Assembly: GCA_964607445.1 (NCBI GenBank)
Contig: CAZSKN010000005.1
Span: 1 to 64,000 of the forward strand
Source of the DNA: CALCKU01 sp964607445
GTDB taxonomy: Bacteria; Pseudomonadota; Alphaproteobacteria; Caulobacterales; Maricaulaceae
Direction of reading: 5' to 3'
DNA length: 64,000 nucleotides
In this document: piece after piece, positions 50,093 to 58,810 of the stretch
Layout of the letters: every line of letters begins with the position of its first letter
How positions within the stretch are numbered: the first letter of the stretch is position 1
Position numbers and translations under genes: made by a program
The notes under the pieces: generated by a model
What the model was told of the DNA's origin: nothing
What the model saw: the letters and a program-made list of their open reading frames with translations, nothing else
Database searches by the model: none

Positions 50093-52024
50093 ATGAACTT
50101 TTCTGATTTTGATTTGGCGCCGCCTGTTTTGACGGCTATTACCAAGCTGGGATATACAACGCCCACGCCCATTCAGGCGCAATCCATTCCCATTGTTATT
50201 AAGGGGCAGGATATTTTGGGGATAGCCCAAACGGGAACCGGAAAAACGGCCGCATTCGCATTGCCGATCTTACACCATTTATGTACGCACGACCGACACC
50301 CGCCCAAGCGTGGTGCGCGCGTGCTGGTCTTGGCACCAACCCGCGAATTGGCGTCGCAAATAGCCGTATCGTTTCGGGAATATGCGCAATTCATTGAAGC
50401 GTTTTATGTGACAGCTGTGTTTGGAGGTGTGCCTGTAAGCCGACAAATAAAAAAATTGGTTCATGGGAACCATGTTCTTGTCGCCACGCCGGGGCGCTTG
50501 CTGGATCTGATTGATCAAAAGGCGTTACGACTTTCGGACGTCGAGATACTTGTTTTGGACGAAGCCGATCAAATGATGGATATGGGTTTTATTCATGCCC
50601 TGCGTAAAGTGGTGCCGCTATTACCTCCGAAACGCCAGACCTTGTTTTTCTCGGCAACGATGCCGAAATCAATCGCAAATTTAGCGTCCCAATTTTTGAC
50701 ACATCCGCAAAAAGTGTCCGTAACACCTGCCAACACCACGGCGGAACGTGTCACACAGGCTGTAACATTTGTGAATAGTCAGGAAAAACAGGCTTTATTG
50801 GCATTGGCATTGCTCAATTCCAAGATTGATCGCGCTTTGATTTTTACGCGGACAAAGCATGGTGCGGATCGTGTTGTTAAAAGATTAGCTCGCACCGGTA
50901 TAGAGGCTGCTGCTATTCATGGTAACAAGAGCCAATCCCAACGCCAGCGTACCTTGCGCGCCTTTCGCGAAGGGGAGATAAAATTTTTAGTCGCAACGGA
51001 TATTGCCGCGCGCGGAATTGATATTGAAGGCATTAGCCATGTTTTTAATTTTGAAATTCCAAATGTAGCTGAACAATATGTTCACCGTATTGGCCGGACA
51101 GCCCGAGCCGGACGATCAGGTCTGGCTACATCTTATGTCAGTCCGGATGAAAAAGCATATTTAAAAGATATCCAAAAGTTGTTGAAGATGACAATTCCGG
51201 TTGAACCATTGCCCGAGAATTTTATAGGATTGCAAGCGGAATTGAAAAAACGCAAATCTTTGCCACTAAAACCGAAACCCGAAGCTACGCCGAGAAATCC
51301 AAAGTCAGCGGCGTCTCGTCGGGGCATGAATAAAAAACAAAAAAATGAACGCAAAGACCGTAAAGCTAAATTTACCCAAAAGCAGCAATGGTCGCCAGAA
51401 AAAAGTACCCAAGTTGAACTGGAGACACAAGATATGCAGTCGTCATCGACGAGAGCGCATAAAGGTCGAAATGTTCAAAAAGGCCATGACGGAAACGCGC
51501 GAAGTAAGACCCGCCATGATAAAGATGTTAAGGGTCATAAAGACCGAGACGGCTATAGTAAAAAGCACGGCAAGCATCAGTCCAGCGCGACGCAGGCTGA
51601 TCGTGCCTTCGAGTTTAAGCGTAAACCGCGACAGGGCTCATCACGCCCGTATACATCGTCCCAACCGGATAAATCCACAGAGGACGTAAGGCTGGATAGT
51701 CGCACTTCACATACATCTAAGGGTTCGAAAACCTCTCGACAGACTAAAAAGTATAACGGTGCCAATAAAGGCCCAGCTAAATCTAAATCCCACAGTAAAT
51801 CCCAAGACGGGTCTCACCGTAAACCCCATCACGGCAAGTCAATCACACAGAGGCCGAGCGGGGCGCAAAATAAAGCGCGAACGCAAAGTCGGTCTGACGG
51901 GAGATCGCCAACAAAGTTTGGAAATCCGGGTCAAACTTCTGGGAAAAATCGCGGTCAAAACTCTGGACGTACCAATGCGGGCGGAAAATCGGGCGGACAT
52001 CGACCGCGTAAAGGACGACGCTAA
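50093..52024 (+). CDS. DEAD-box RNA helicase, RhlE-like, with long basic tail
   Basis: A 643-residue ATP-dependent RNA helicase. The core (~1-375) has the Q motif (TPTPIQAQSIPI), Walker A AQTGTGKT, PTRELASQIA, VLDEADQMMDMG, SAT (FFSATMP), ATDIAARGIDI and HRIGRTARAG. Residues ~385-643 form a Lys/Arg/Gly/Ser/His-rich, repetitive disordered tail (GHKDRDGYSKKHGKHQ and similar) expected to bind RNA. Likely role: ribosome assembly or RNA decay, by analogy with RhlE. The tail is longer than in typical ~450-500-residue relatives. It converges on hemF with 18 bp between. Confidence 0.93.
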   Translation: MNFSDFDLAPPVLTAITKLGYTTPTPIQAQSIPIVIKGQDILGIAQTGTGKTAAFALPILHHLCTHDRHPPKRGARVLVLAPTRELASQIAVSFREYAQFIEAFYVTAVFGGVPVSRQIKKLVHGNHVLVATPGRLLDLIDQKALRLSDVEILVLDEADQMMDMGFIHALRKVVPLLPPKRQTLFFSATMPKSIANLASQFLTHPQKVSVTPANTTAERVTQAVTFVNSQEKQALLALALLNSKIDRALIFTRTKHGADRVVKRLARTGIEAAAIHGNKSQSQRQRTLRAFREGEIKFLVATDIAARGIDIEGISHVFNFEIPNVAEQYVHRIGRTARAGRSGLATSYVSPDEKAYLKDIQKLLKMTIPVEPLPENFIGLQAELKKRKSLPLKPKPEATPRNPKSAASRRGMNKKQKNERKDRKAKFTQKQQWSPEKSTQVELETQDMQSSSTRAHKGRNVQKGHDGNARSKTRHDKDVKGHKDRDGYSKKHGKHQSSATQADRAFEFKRKPRQGSSRPYTSSQPDKSTEDVRLDSRTSHTSKGSKTSRQTKKYNGANKGPAKSKSHSKSQDGSHRKPHHGKSITQRPSGAQNKARTQSRSDGRSPTKFGNPGQTSGKNRGQNSGRTNAGGKSGGHRPRKGRR

Positions 52025-52042
52025 TCTGTCTTCATATGTCGG

Positions 52043-52906
52043 TTAGGGCCATTTTACAATTGGCGGTAATGACGATAAAATTGTTTTGACATTACCACCT
52101 GTTTTTAACCCAAATGTTGTTCCACGGTCATATAACAGGTTGAATTCAACATATCTGCCGCGAATGATAAGTTGTTCTTCACGCTCCGCCTCCGACCAGG
52201 GTTGATCCATTCGCCCACGCACAATATCGGCGTAAGATTTGATAAAGTGTCGCCCTACATCTTGCGTAAAGGCAAAATCTGCATCCCAATCGCCGCTATT
52301 ATGGCGATCGTAAAATATACCTCCTATGCCGCGCGGTTCATCACGATGGGCCAGATGGAAATATTCGTCACACCACTCTCTGTAACGCTCGTAATCTGCC
52401 ACATCATGGGCATCACAGGCGGCCTTCATACCGGCATGAAAAGCTTGTGCGTCCGGCGTGTTGAGAGATCGGTCAACCCATTGTGTGGGTGTGAGATCGG
52501 CGCCGCCGCCAAACCAGTCTTGCGTGGTCACAATATAACGCGTATTCATATGGGCCGACGGAATATGCGGGTTATGATGATGGGCTATGAGGCTGATGCC
52601 AGCCGCCCAAAACCGGGGGTCATCTTGGGCGCCAGGAACGCGCGCGCGCATGTCATCGTTGAATTCACCTTGGACGACAGAAATATGCACCCCGCATTTT
52701 TCAAATAATCGTCCGTACAACATACCGCCAGTACCACCTCCGCCCTCTTCGACATTGCGCTGCCAATCTTCAAATTCAAACTGTCCAGAAACGCCCGGAT
52801 ATAGAATATCGGACGCCTCGCGTTCTATGCTCTCAAATTCGGCGCAAATCGTATCTCGGAGTGTTTTGAACCACGCCGCGGCTGTGTTTTTCTTGATTTC
52901 AAACAT
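52043..52906 (-). CDS. hemF: Oxygen-dependent coproporphyrinogen III oxidase
   Basis: A 287-residue aerobic enzyme of heme synthesis converting coproporphyrinogen III to protoporphyrinogen IX with O2. Family blocks are EDWQRNVEEGGGGTGGMLYG, the histidine-rich LIAHHHNPHIPSAHMNTR, WFGGGADLTPTQWVD, EPRGIGGIFYD and RYVEFNLLYDRGTTFGLKTG. The length is normal. It is divergent from the cysD leader region, with 53 bp between its ATG and the upstream ORF. Confidence 0.97.
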   Translation of the reverse strand: MFEIKKNTAAAWFKTLRDTICAEFESIEREASDILYPGVSGQFEFEDWQRNVEEGGGGTGGMLYGRLFEKCGVHISVVQGEFNDDMRARVPGAQDDPRFWAAGISLIAHHHNPHIPSAHMNTRYIVTTQDWFGGGADLTPTQWVDRSLNTPDAQAFHAGMKAACDAHDVADYERYREWCDEYFHLAHRDEPRGIGGIFYDRHNSGDWDADFAFTQDVGRHFIKSYADIVRGRMDQPWSEAEREEQLIIRGRYVEFNLLYDRGTTFGLKTGGNVKTILSSLPPIVKWP

Positions 52907-52959
52907 AGGGGGACTTATCGCGTGATTTTAGTGGCTGGCAAGTCAAAATAGGAGCCGCC

Positions 52960-53070
52960 ATGTCAAAAATAGAGTTGTTTCGCACGGGTCGTGGGATTTA
53001 TCCCACTTGCAAGGGTGATAGCGCTTTACATTTGGATGAATGCGCTTATATGAGGATGAAATCTGACTGA
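52960..53070 (+). CDS. 36-codon upstream ORF before cysD, possible leader peptide
   Basis: ATG 52960 is preceded by AGGAG at ideal spacing, and the frame runs 36 codons to TGA 53070. The product starts MSKIELFRTGRGIYPTCKGD and has no recognised domain. It contains two cysteines (17 and 28). The GRGIYPT part is encoded by the first palindrome (52991-53006). It ends 24 bp before the cysD-fusion ATG, which itself lacks a good ribosome-binding site, so translation of the two may be coupled. It may be a sensor leader for the sulfate-activation operon or a chance ORF. Confidence 0.45.
   Translation: MSKIELFRTGRGIYPTCKGDSALHLDECAYMRMKSD
52991..53006. promoter_or_regulatory. Palindrome copy 1: GTGGGAT-TT-ATCCCAC
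   Basis: Perfect 7-bp arms around a 2-bp centre. A second copy occurs 82 bp downstream, centre to centre. It lies within the 36-codon upstream ORF. It fits an operator for a helix-turn-helix dimer, possibly the N-terminal domain of the following CysD fusion. Confidence 0.55.
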
Positions 53071-53073
53071 GGA

Positions 53074-53088
53074 TGGGATTTATCCCAC
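53074..53088. promoter_or_regulatory. Palindrome copy 2: TGGGAT-TT-ATCCCAC
   Basis: The same palindrome as at 52991, one base short at the left end, ending 6 bp before the ATG of the HTH-CysD gene. It occupies the position where a ribosome-binding site would be expected, so it could act on DNA as an operator or on RNA as a hairpin. Confidence 0.55.
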
Positions 53089-53094
53089 GAATTT

Positions 53095-54201
53095 ATGACT
53101 TTAATTGCTGACTTCATTTTACGGGCCGAAACCTATGCCAAAGACAGTGGGCAAAGCTTATCAACGCTGTCTCGGAAACTTTTAAATGACGGTAAAGGTC
53201 TAGCCCGTTTAAAAGAAGGTGGGCAGTGTACGTTAAAAACCATGGATGAGGCTCTGGCTAAACTTACTAAACTGGAAACTGAACTCAATGTAAATGCCGC
53301 TTTGAACATGACCCATCTAGATCGGTTGGAAGCCGAGAGCATTCATATAATGCGCGAAGTTGCAGCGCAGTGTGAAAATCCTGTGATGTTATATTCTGTC
53401 GGCAAAGACAGTTCTGTAATGCTGCATTTGGCTGAAAAAGCGTTTTATCCGTCCCGACCTCCATTTCCGCTTATGCATGTCGATACAATGTGGAAGTTCA
53501 AAGAGATGATTGCCTTTCGCGATCAACGTGCCAAGGAGGTGGGTATGGAGTTGATTGTGCATATCAACCCCGATGGTAAGCGCGATAACGTTGGCCCCTT
53601 TACCCATGGTTCCGCCGTGCATACAGATATTATGAAAACACAAGGTTTAAAACAGGCGTTAGACGCCCATAAGTTCGATGCCGCTTTTGGCGGCGCGCGA
53701 CGTGATGAAGAGAAATCCCGCGCCAAGGAAAGAATATTTTCCTTTCGGACAGATCAACACCGTTGGGATGCTAAAAACCAAAGGCCAGAGCTTTGGAATA
53801 TTTATAATACCCGTGTCCATAAGGGTGAAAGCATGCGGGTCTTTCCACTGTCTAATTGGACAGAACTCGATATTTGGCAATATATTTACAAAGAGAAAGT
53901 GCCAATTCCCGATTTATATTTATCAAAAAAACGCCCTGTCGTGGAAAAGGACGGCGTGCTTATATTGGTGGATGACGACCGGATGCCTATTGGGCCGGAT
54001 GAAGTCATTGAAGAAAAAATGGTTCGCTTTAGAACGCTGGGTTGTTATCCGCTGACAGGGGCTGTGGAATCTGAAGCCGATACCTTGCCTGACGTTATTC
54101 AGGAAATGTTATTGACGACCACCTCCGAGCGTCAAGGCCGGGTGATAGATTCCGATGCGGGGGCGTCCATGGAACAGAAAAAAGAAGAGGGGTATTTCTA
54201 A
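53095..54201 (+). CDS. cysD: Sulfate adenylyltransferase subunit 2 with N-terminal HTH-like extension
   Basis: A 368-residue protein. Residues ~72-368 (MTHLDRLEAESIHIMREVAA, PP-loop motif YSVGKDSSVMLHL, GGARRDEEKSRAKERIFSFR, PLSNWTELDIWQYI) are a full-length CysD, the subunit that forms APS from sulfate and ATP with CysN. Residues 1-71 are extra and resemble small alphaproteobacterial helix-turn-helix proteins (QSLSTLSRKLLNDGKGLARL, then CTLKTMDEALAKL). The frame is continuous with no stop. Internal initiation at ATG 53308 is possible but has no ribosome-binding site. Two palindromes and an upstream ORF precede it. It overlaps cysNC by one base. Confidence 0.9.
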   Translation: MTLIADFILRAETYAKDSGQSLSTLSRKLLNDGKGLARLKEGGQCTLKTMDEALAKLTKLETELNVNAALNMTHLDRLEAESIHIMREVAAQCENPVMLYSVGKDSSVMLHLAEKAFYPSRPPFPLMHVDTMWKFKEMIAFRDQRAKEVGMELIVHINPDGKRDNVGPFTHGSAVHTDIMKTQGLKQALDAHKFDAAFGGARRDEEKSRAKERIFSFRTDQHRWDAKNQRPELWNIYNTRVHKGESMRVFPLSNWTELDIWQYIYKEKVPIPDLYLSKKRPVVEKDGVLILVDDDRMPIGPDEVIEEKMVRFRTLGCYPLTGAVESEADTLPDVIQEMLLTTTSERQGRVIDSDAGASMEQKKEEGYF

Positions 54202-56114
54202 TGTCCCATCATGATGATCTTATTGCGACGGATATACTGGGCTATTTAACAGCGCAGGAAAATAAGAGTTTTTTACGGTTTATAACGTGTGGATCTGTTG
54301 ATGATGGTAAATCTACGCTCATCGGTCGTTTGTTGTATGACAGTAAACTGATCTATGAAGACCAACTCGCAACTATAGAAAAAGACAGTAAAAAATCAGG
54401 CACGCAAGGTGATAAAATCGACTTGGCACTTCTTGTGGATGGTCTGGCCGCAGAACGCGAACAGGGCATTACCATTGATGTTGCCTATCGGTTTTTCTCA
54501 ACAGATAAGCGTAAATTTATCGTTGCGGATACACCGGGCCATGTTCAATATACACGGAATATGGCGACGGGCGCTTCAACGGCGGATGTGGCTGTCTTAT
54601 TGATTGATGCGCGTTACGGCGTACAGGAACAAACCCGCCGACACGCCTATATTGTCTCTCTTTTGGGGGTCAAACATGTCGTTGTCGCGATTAATAAAAT
54701 GGATCTGAATGGGTTCGATCAAAGTATATTTAATGACATTGAAGTCGAGTTTCGGGCGTTTTCAAAAGATCTCGGCTTTTCTGATATAAGTTGTATCCCC
54801 ATGTCGGCCCTAGACGGAGATAATGTTACAACACGGTCTGAAAAGTCTCCCTGGTATCGCGGGCCGGCTTTACTGGAATATCTGGAAACTGTTGACGTAG
54901 ACACAGCTACACTTGACGCACCGTTCCGATTGCCAGTGCAATGGGTTAACCGTCCTAATCTTGATTTTCGTGGATTTTCAGGAACCATAGCATCTGGAAC
55001 GGTGAATGTCGGTGACGAAATTATTGTGATTCCATCTGGCAAACGTTCTAGGGTCAAAGAAATAGTGACTTATGACGGGAGTTTGGATGTCGCGCGTGAA
55101 GATATGGCCGTCACCCTGACATTAACCGATGAAATTGATATTTCTCGTGGGGATATCATCTGTAAAAAGGATACGCCGGCGCAACAAGCCGATCAGTTTC
55201 AAGCGCATATTTTATGGATGAGTGAAAAACCACTCTTACCGGGGCGGCAATATCTGCTTAAAACAAATAATAAAACTGTACCGGCCAGTGTTTCAAATTT
55301 GAAACATCGCGTGGATATCAATGATTTTTCCGAAGTGGCAGCAAAAACGCTGGATTTGAACGAAGTCGGGGTCACGACTTTATCTTTGGGCGCACCTATA
55401 GGGTTTGACGCCTATAGTGAAAACCGCCACACGGGCAGTTTTATCCTGATTGACCGCCAAAGCCACGCTACTGTTGGTGTGGGTATGTTGGAATATGCGC
55501 TTCGACGCGCTTCCAATGTGGTTTGGCAGGACCTTGATGTAAATAAATCTGTGCGATCAGAACAGAAAAACCAAAAACCCGTTCTATTGTGGTTTACGGG
55601 GCTTTCGGGGTCGGGAAAATCCACGATTGCCAATCTGGTAGAAAAAAAGCTCCTTGATATGGGGCGTCACACATATACTCTGGATGGAGATAATGTGCGC
55701 CATGGGCTTAACCGGGATTTGGGATTCACGAAGGAAGACCGGGTCGAAAATATTCGTCGTATAGCTGAAGTTGCAAAGCTCATGGTGGATGCGGGTTTAA
55801 TTACAATGGCTTCGTTTATTTCACCATATCGGGCTGAACGCCAAATGGCGCGAGATTTGCTTGGAGATAAGGAATTTGTAGAAATTTTTGTAAATACACC
55901 GCTTACCGTTGCAGAGGAACGTGATGTTAAAGGTCTTTATGCCAAAGCCCGTCGCGGAGAAATCAAAAATTTCACTGGAATTGATAGTGAATATCAACAG
56001 CCCGAAAACCCGGACATTAACGTCAATACTGTGAAAATGTCTGCCGAAGAAGCCGCTGGAATGATTGTGAAATATCTTGATGAAAATGGATATTTGTCAG
56101 GCTTTGAAACGTAG
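54201..56114 (+). CDS. cysNC: Bifunctional sulfate adenylyltransferase subunit 1 / APS kinase
   Basis: A 637-residue fusion. The N-terminal ~440 residues are CysN, an EF-Tu-like GTPase that drives APS formation: GSVDDGKST (31-39), DTPGHVQYTRNM and NKMDLNGF. The C-terminal part is CysC, which phosphorylates APS to PAPS: Walker A GLSGSGKST (467-475), LDGDNVRHGLNRDLGF and FISPYRAER. Fused CysNC is common in bacteria that need PAPS for assimilation or sulfation. Its ATG overlaps the cysD stop by one base, so the two subunits are made together. Confidence 0.97.
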   Translation: MSHHDDLIATDILGYLTAQENKSFLRFITCGSVDDGKSTLIGRLLYDSKLIYEDQLATIEKDSKKSGTQGDKIDLALLVDGLAAEREQGITIDVAYRFFSTDKRKFIVADTPGHVQYTRNMATGASTADVAVLLIDARYGVQEQTRRHAYIVSLLGVKHVVVAINKMDLNGFDQSIFNDIEVEFRAFSKDLGFSDISCIPMSALDGDNVTTRSEKSPWYRGPALLEYLETVDVDTATLDAPFRLPVQWVNRPNLDFRGFSGTIASGTVNVGDEIIVIPSGKRSRVKEIVTYDGSLDVAREDMAVTLTLTDEIDISRGDIICKKDTPAQQADQFQAHILWMSEKPLLPGRQYLLKTNNKTVPASVSNLKHRVDINDFSEVAAKTLDLNEVGVTTLSLGAPIGFDAYSENRHTGSFILIDRQSHATVGVGMLEYALRRASNVVWQDLDVNKSVRSEQKNQKPVLLWFTGLSGSGKSTIANLVEKKLLDMGRHTYTLDGDNVRHGLNRDLGFTKEDRVENIRRIAEVAKLMVDAGLITMASFISPYRAERQMARDLLGDKEFVEIFVNTPLTVAEERDVKGLYAKARRGEIKNFTGIDSEYQQPENPDINVNTVKMSAEEAAGMIVKYLDENGYLSGFET

Positions 56115-56127
56115 GTGAGGATGCCGC

Positions 56128-57075
56128 ATGACAAATTTTGATGTTTTTAACGGAGATGCTGATGGCATAATTTCTCTGGTTCAATTGCGTCGTGTCGAAC
56201 CGCGTGTCTCAAAATTGGTCACAGGGCGTAAACGTGATATTCAATTGCTCCGCCACGTCGATGCAAAGCATGGAGATAATGTCACGGTTCTGGATATATC
56301 TATGCGCTCAAACGCCGAGAGCCTGACACGAATATTAAAGGCCGGCGCACATGTTTTTTATGTAGATCACCATAATCCGGGAGATGTGCCCGTGCATGAT
56401 AATCTGCATGCGATCATAGATACATCTTCGGAAATGTGTACGGCGATGTTGATCGATTCCGCTCTGGAAGGGGCTCACCGGGCTTGGGCGGTCACAGCGG
56501 CATTCGGTGATAATTTTCCAAAGCTCGCCCGAGCCAAAGCCAAAGGCCATGATTTCCCCCTAGAACAGCTAGAGCGTTTAGGCATGCTCATCAATTACAA
56601 TGGGTATGGAGCCGATTTGTCCGACCTTATATATGATCCGAAAGATCTATATGCAGACCTCGTTTTATTTGATACACCTATGCAGTTTCTTGCAGATAAA
56701 TATCATATATTTCAAAGGCTTGATGAGAGTTATGAAGGTGATCTTTCGGCGGCGACTGATGCAGAAGTTCTGGATGCCACCGAGAGCGGACAAGTTTTAT
56801 GTCTTGAAAACTCTGCGAGTTCTCGGCGCATTTCAGGTGTTTTTGGTAATCAGTTGGCGCAAGCTCATGCGGGGCGTGCCCATGCTATTTTAACCCGGCA
56901 AGACGGCGGTTTTTTGGTGAGTATACGTGCGCCCTTGTCAAAGCGTAGAGGGGCCGATACGCTCGCTTTGAAATTTGATACTGGCGGTGGGCGTAGCGCT
57001 GCTGCCGGGATTAATCATTTGCCTGAGACTGAACTTGACCGGTTTGTCCAAGCCTTTAGAGAGGCTTTTGCATGA
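56128..57075 (+). CDS. DHH-superfamily phosphoesterase, possible PAP phosphatase
   Basis: A 315-residue DHH phosphoesterase. The N-terminal metal motif FDVFNGDADGIISLVQL is at 4-20, YVDHHNPGD holds the DHH triad (80-82), and the C-terminal DHHA1 part ends with the substrate loop DTGGGRSAAAGINHLP. Relatives include NrnA-type nanoRNase/pAp phosphatases and RecJ. It lies 13 bp after cysNC, so clearing 3'-phosphoadenosine 5'-phosphate left by PAPS use is an attractive role, but this is inference from position. Length (~315) is similar to NrnA. Confidence 0.8.
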   Translation: MTNFDVFNGDADGIISLVQLRRVEPRVSKLVTGRKRDIQLLRHVDAKHGDNVTVLDISMRSNAESLTRILKAGAHVFYVDHHNPGDVPVHDNLHAIIDTSSEMCTAMLIDSALEGAHRAWAVTAAFGDNFPKLARAKAKGHDFPLEQLERLGMLINYNGYGADLSDLIYDPKDLYADLVLFDTPMQFLADKYHIFQRLDESYEGDLSAATDAEVLDATESGQVLCLENSASSRRISGVFGNQLAQAHAGRAHAILTRQDGGFLVSIRAPLSKRRGADTLALKFDTGGGRSAAAGINHLPETELDRFVQAFREAFA

Positions 57076-57153
57076 AGCTATGGAAGGTTATATTGATGTC
57101 TTATCTTAAAGTTTATTTTGGGCGGTGTCGGCGCGCCAGATGTGAGAGCGTAA

Positions 57154-57924
57154 ATGCCTAGTCAATCTGTGAGTTTTAAAGGGGCTTTTGGGAATGATCT
57201 ATCGGCCAAACTTGACTGGCCTGAGCATGATTTGAAATCTTGGGTGCTGTTTGCGCATGGGTTTTCAATAGGAAAAGACCTTAAACCTGTTCGAACCATT
57301 TCTAAGACTTTGGTGGATGAAGGTTACGGTATGATGCGGTTTGATTTTACCGGGCTTGGACAATCCGGAGGAGATTTCTCTGATACGAATTTTTCTTCCA
57401 ATGTGGCTGATATTCTGGCCGCGGCAAGTTATTTGCGAGAGCACCATATCGCGCCTTGTATTTTAATTGGGCATAGTTTTGGGGGGACAGCGGCGTTAAT
57501 GGCTGCACAGGATTTACCCGAATGCAAGGCCGTGGCAACGATTGGGTCGCCGTGTGATACTCATCATATTATTCACCAATTTGCCGATAAATTAGAAGAA
57601 ATTGAAGAAGAGGGCGAAGCAAAAGTCATGCTGGCGGGGCGCCCTTTTGTGATTAAAGAGCAGTTTCTCGATGATGTATCTAATCAGAATATGGATCGCG
57701 CCATTGCCGATCTTGGTCGTGCTTTAATGGTATTTCATTCCCCTCAAGATCAGGTGGTGGGCATTCAAAATGCAAGTCATATTTATTCCAAGGCCCGTCA
57801 CCCCAAAAGCTTTGTAAGTCTAGACCGCGCCGATCACCTCTTATTAAAGACACCGCAAGATGCTGAATATGTGGCGCATGTGTTAGCGGCATGGGCCATA
57901 CGGTATATTAAGGGACATAAATAA
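57154..57924 (+). CDS. Alpha/beta hydrolase (OsmC-partner type, hydrolase half only)
   Basis: A 256-residue alpha/beta hydrolase with oxyanion segment LFAHGFSIGKD, nucleophile elbow GHSFGG, acid region FHSPQDQVVG and a C-terminal histidine in DRADHLLLKTPQD. It matches the N-terminal half of the common fusion 'alpha/beta hydrolase-OsmC', but ends right after the hydrolase (VLAAWAIRYIKGHK) without the OsmC peroxidase domain. Substrate unknown. ATG 57154 is preceded by GAGAG. It follows the DHH gene by 78 bp and is convergent with the esterase gene downstream. Confidence 0.85.
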   Translation: MPSQSVSFKGAFGNDLSAKLDWPEHDLKSWVLFAHGFSIGKDLKPVRTISKTLVDEGYGMMRFDFTGLGQSGGDFSDTNFSSNVADILAAASYLREHHIAPCILIGHSFGGTAALMAAQDLPECKAVATIGSPCDTHHIIHQFADKLEEIEEEGEAKVMLAGRPFVIKEQFLDDVSNQNMDRAIADLGRALMVFHSPQDQVVGIQNASHIYSKARHPKSFVSLDRADHLLLKTPQDAEYVAHVLAAWAIRYIKGHK

Positions 57925-57973
57925 TTAATGCCTATCGGAACTTTTTCGGCCAATACCTTATCCGGGGCGAGGG

Positions 57974-58810
57974 CTATAAGAATTTCATATGATGGCGAAG
58001 ATGATCTTCAATAAATGTCGCTATGAAAAAGTAACTGTGATCATAACCGTCTTGCATGCGGATTGTTGCAGCTTGACCCGAAGCCTTGGCCGCTTCGGTA
58101 AAGAGATGTGTACGCAAATGTTCCTCTAAGAATTGATCATCTGTACCTTGGTCTATCAGAATATGAGCTTTGGAGGGCTGTTTGGCTACCAGCGCTGTAG
58201 CATCATATGTCGCCCAGAGTTTTGTATCAGACCCGAGATAATCAGTGAAAGCTTTTTGCCCCCACGGGACTTGGCTTGGTGCGACGATGGGTGAAAATGC
58301 CGAGCATGTTTTAAAAACATCGGGCGCATCAAGATGCAGTGTCAGAGCGCCGTGCCCGCCCATTGAATGACCAAAAATACCCAGCCTGTCCATATTCACA
58401 GGAAGGGTCGTAGCGATCCAGTTTGTAAGTTCGGTCTTGATATAGCTCTTCATATTATAGTTTTGAGCCCAGGGGTCTTGTGTGGAATCCAGATAAAATC
58501 CGGCGCCTTTGCCAAAATCATACCGGCCTTCCGTATCCGGGACGTGATCCCCGCGCGGGGAGGTGTCTGGCATAATCAAAATCAGACCGAGTGCGGAGGC
58601 TATGCGTTGCGCGCCGGCTTTAGTCGTGAAGTTCTCAGTATTACATGTAAGGCCTGATAACCAGATAAGCGCGGGTGCCTGTTCGGCACCGTCCGGAGTA
58701 AAGACAGCAATTTTCATGTTACAGTCACAAACGTCTGAGCGGTGTTCATATGTGGCCTGAGTCCCATCAAACATTTTAGTTGTAGACAGTGGTGTCGTAG
58801 GTGAGGGCAT
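57974..58810 (-). CDS. fghA: S-formylglutathione hydrolase
   Basis: A 278-residue esterase-D-type hydrolase that releases formate from S-formylglutathione in formaldehyde detoxification. Family marks are APALIWLSGLTCNTENFTTK, PDTSPRGDHVP, the nucleophile elbow GHSMGGHGAL, the acid region IDQGTDDQFL, and the histidine in DGYDHSYFFIATF. AGGACTCC precedes ATG 58810. The partner glutathione-dependent formaldehyde dehydrogenase gene is not in this window. It is divergent from the acyltransferase gene; the 198 bp between hold no gene. Confidence 0.95.
   Translation of the reverse strand: MPSPTTPLSTTKMFDGTQATYEHRSDVCDCNMKIAVFTPDGAEQAPALIWLSGLTCNTENFTTKAGAQRIASALGLILIMPDTSPRGDHVPDTEGRYDFGKGAGFYLDSTQDPWAQNYNMKSYIKTELTNWIATTLPVNMDRLGIFGHSMGGHGALTLHLDAPDVFKTCSAFSPIVAPSQVPWGQKAFTDYLGSDTKLWATYDATALVAKQPSKAHILIDQGTDDQFLEEHLRTHLFTEAAKASGQAATIRMQDGYDHSYFFIATFIEDHLRHHMKFL

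Noticed and set aside
52172..52708. 178-codon open frame antisense to hemF
   Set aside because: Opposite conserved hemF motifs; translation has no domain pattern.
57072..57161. 29-codon ORF overlapping the DHH stop (ATGA)
   Set aside because: No domain, no ribosome-binding site of its own, and it overlaps the start of the following hydrolase.
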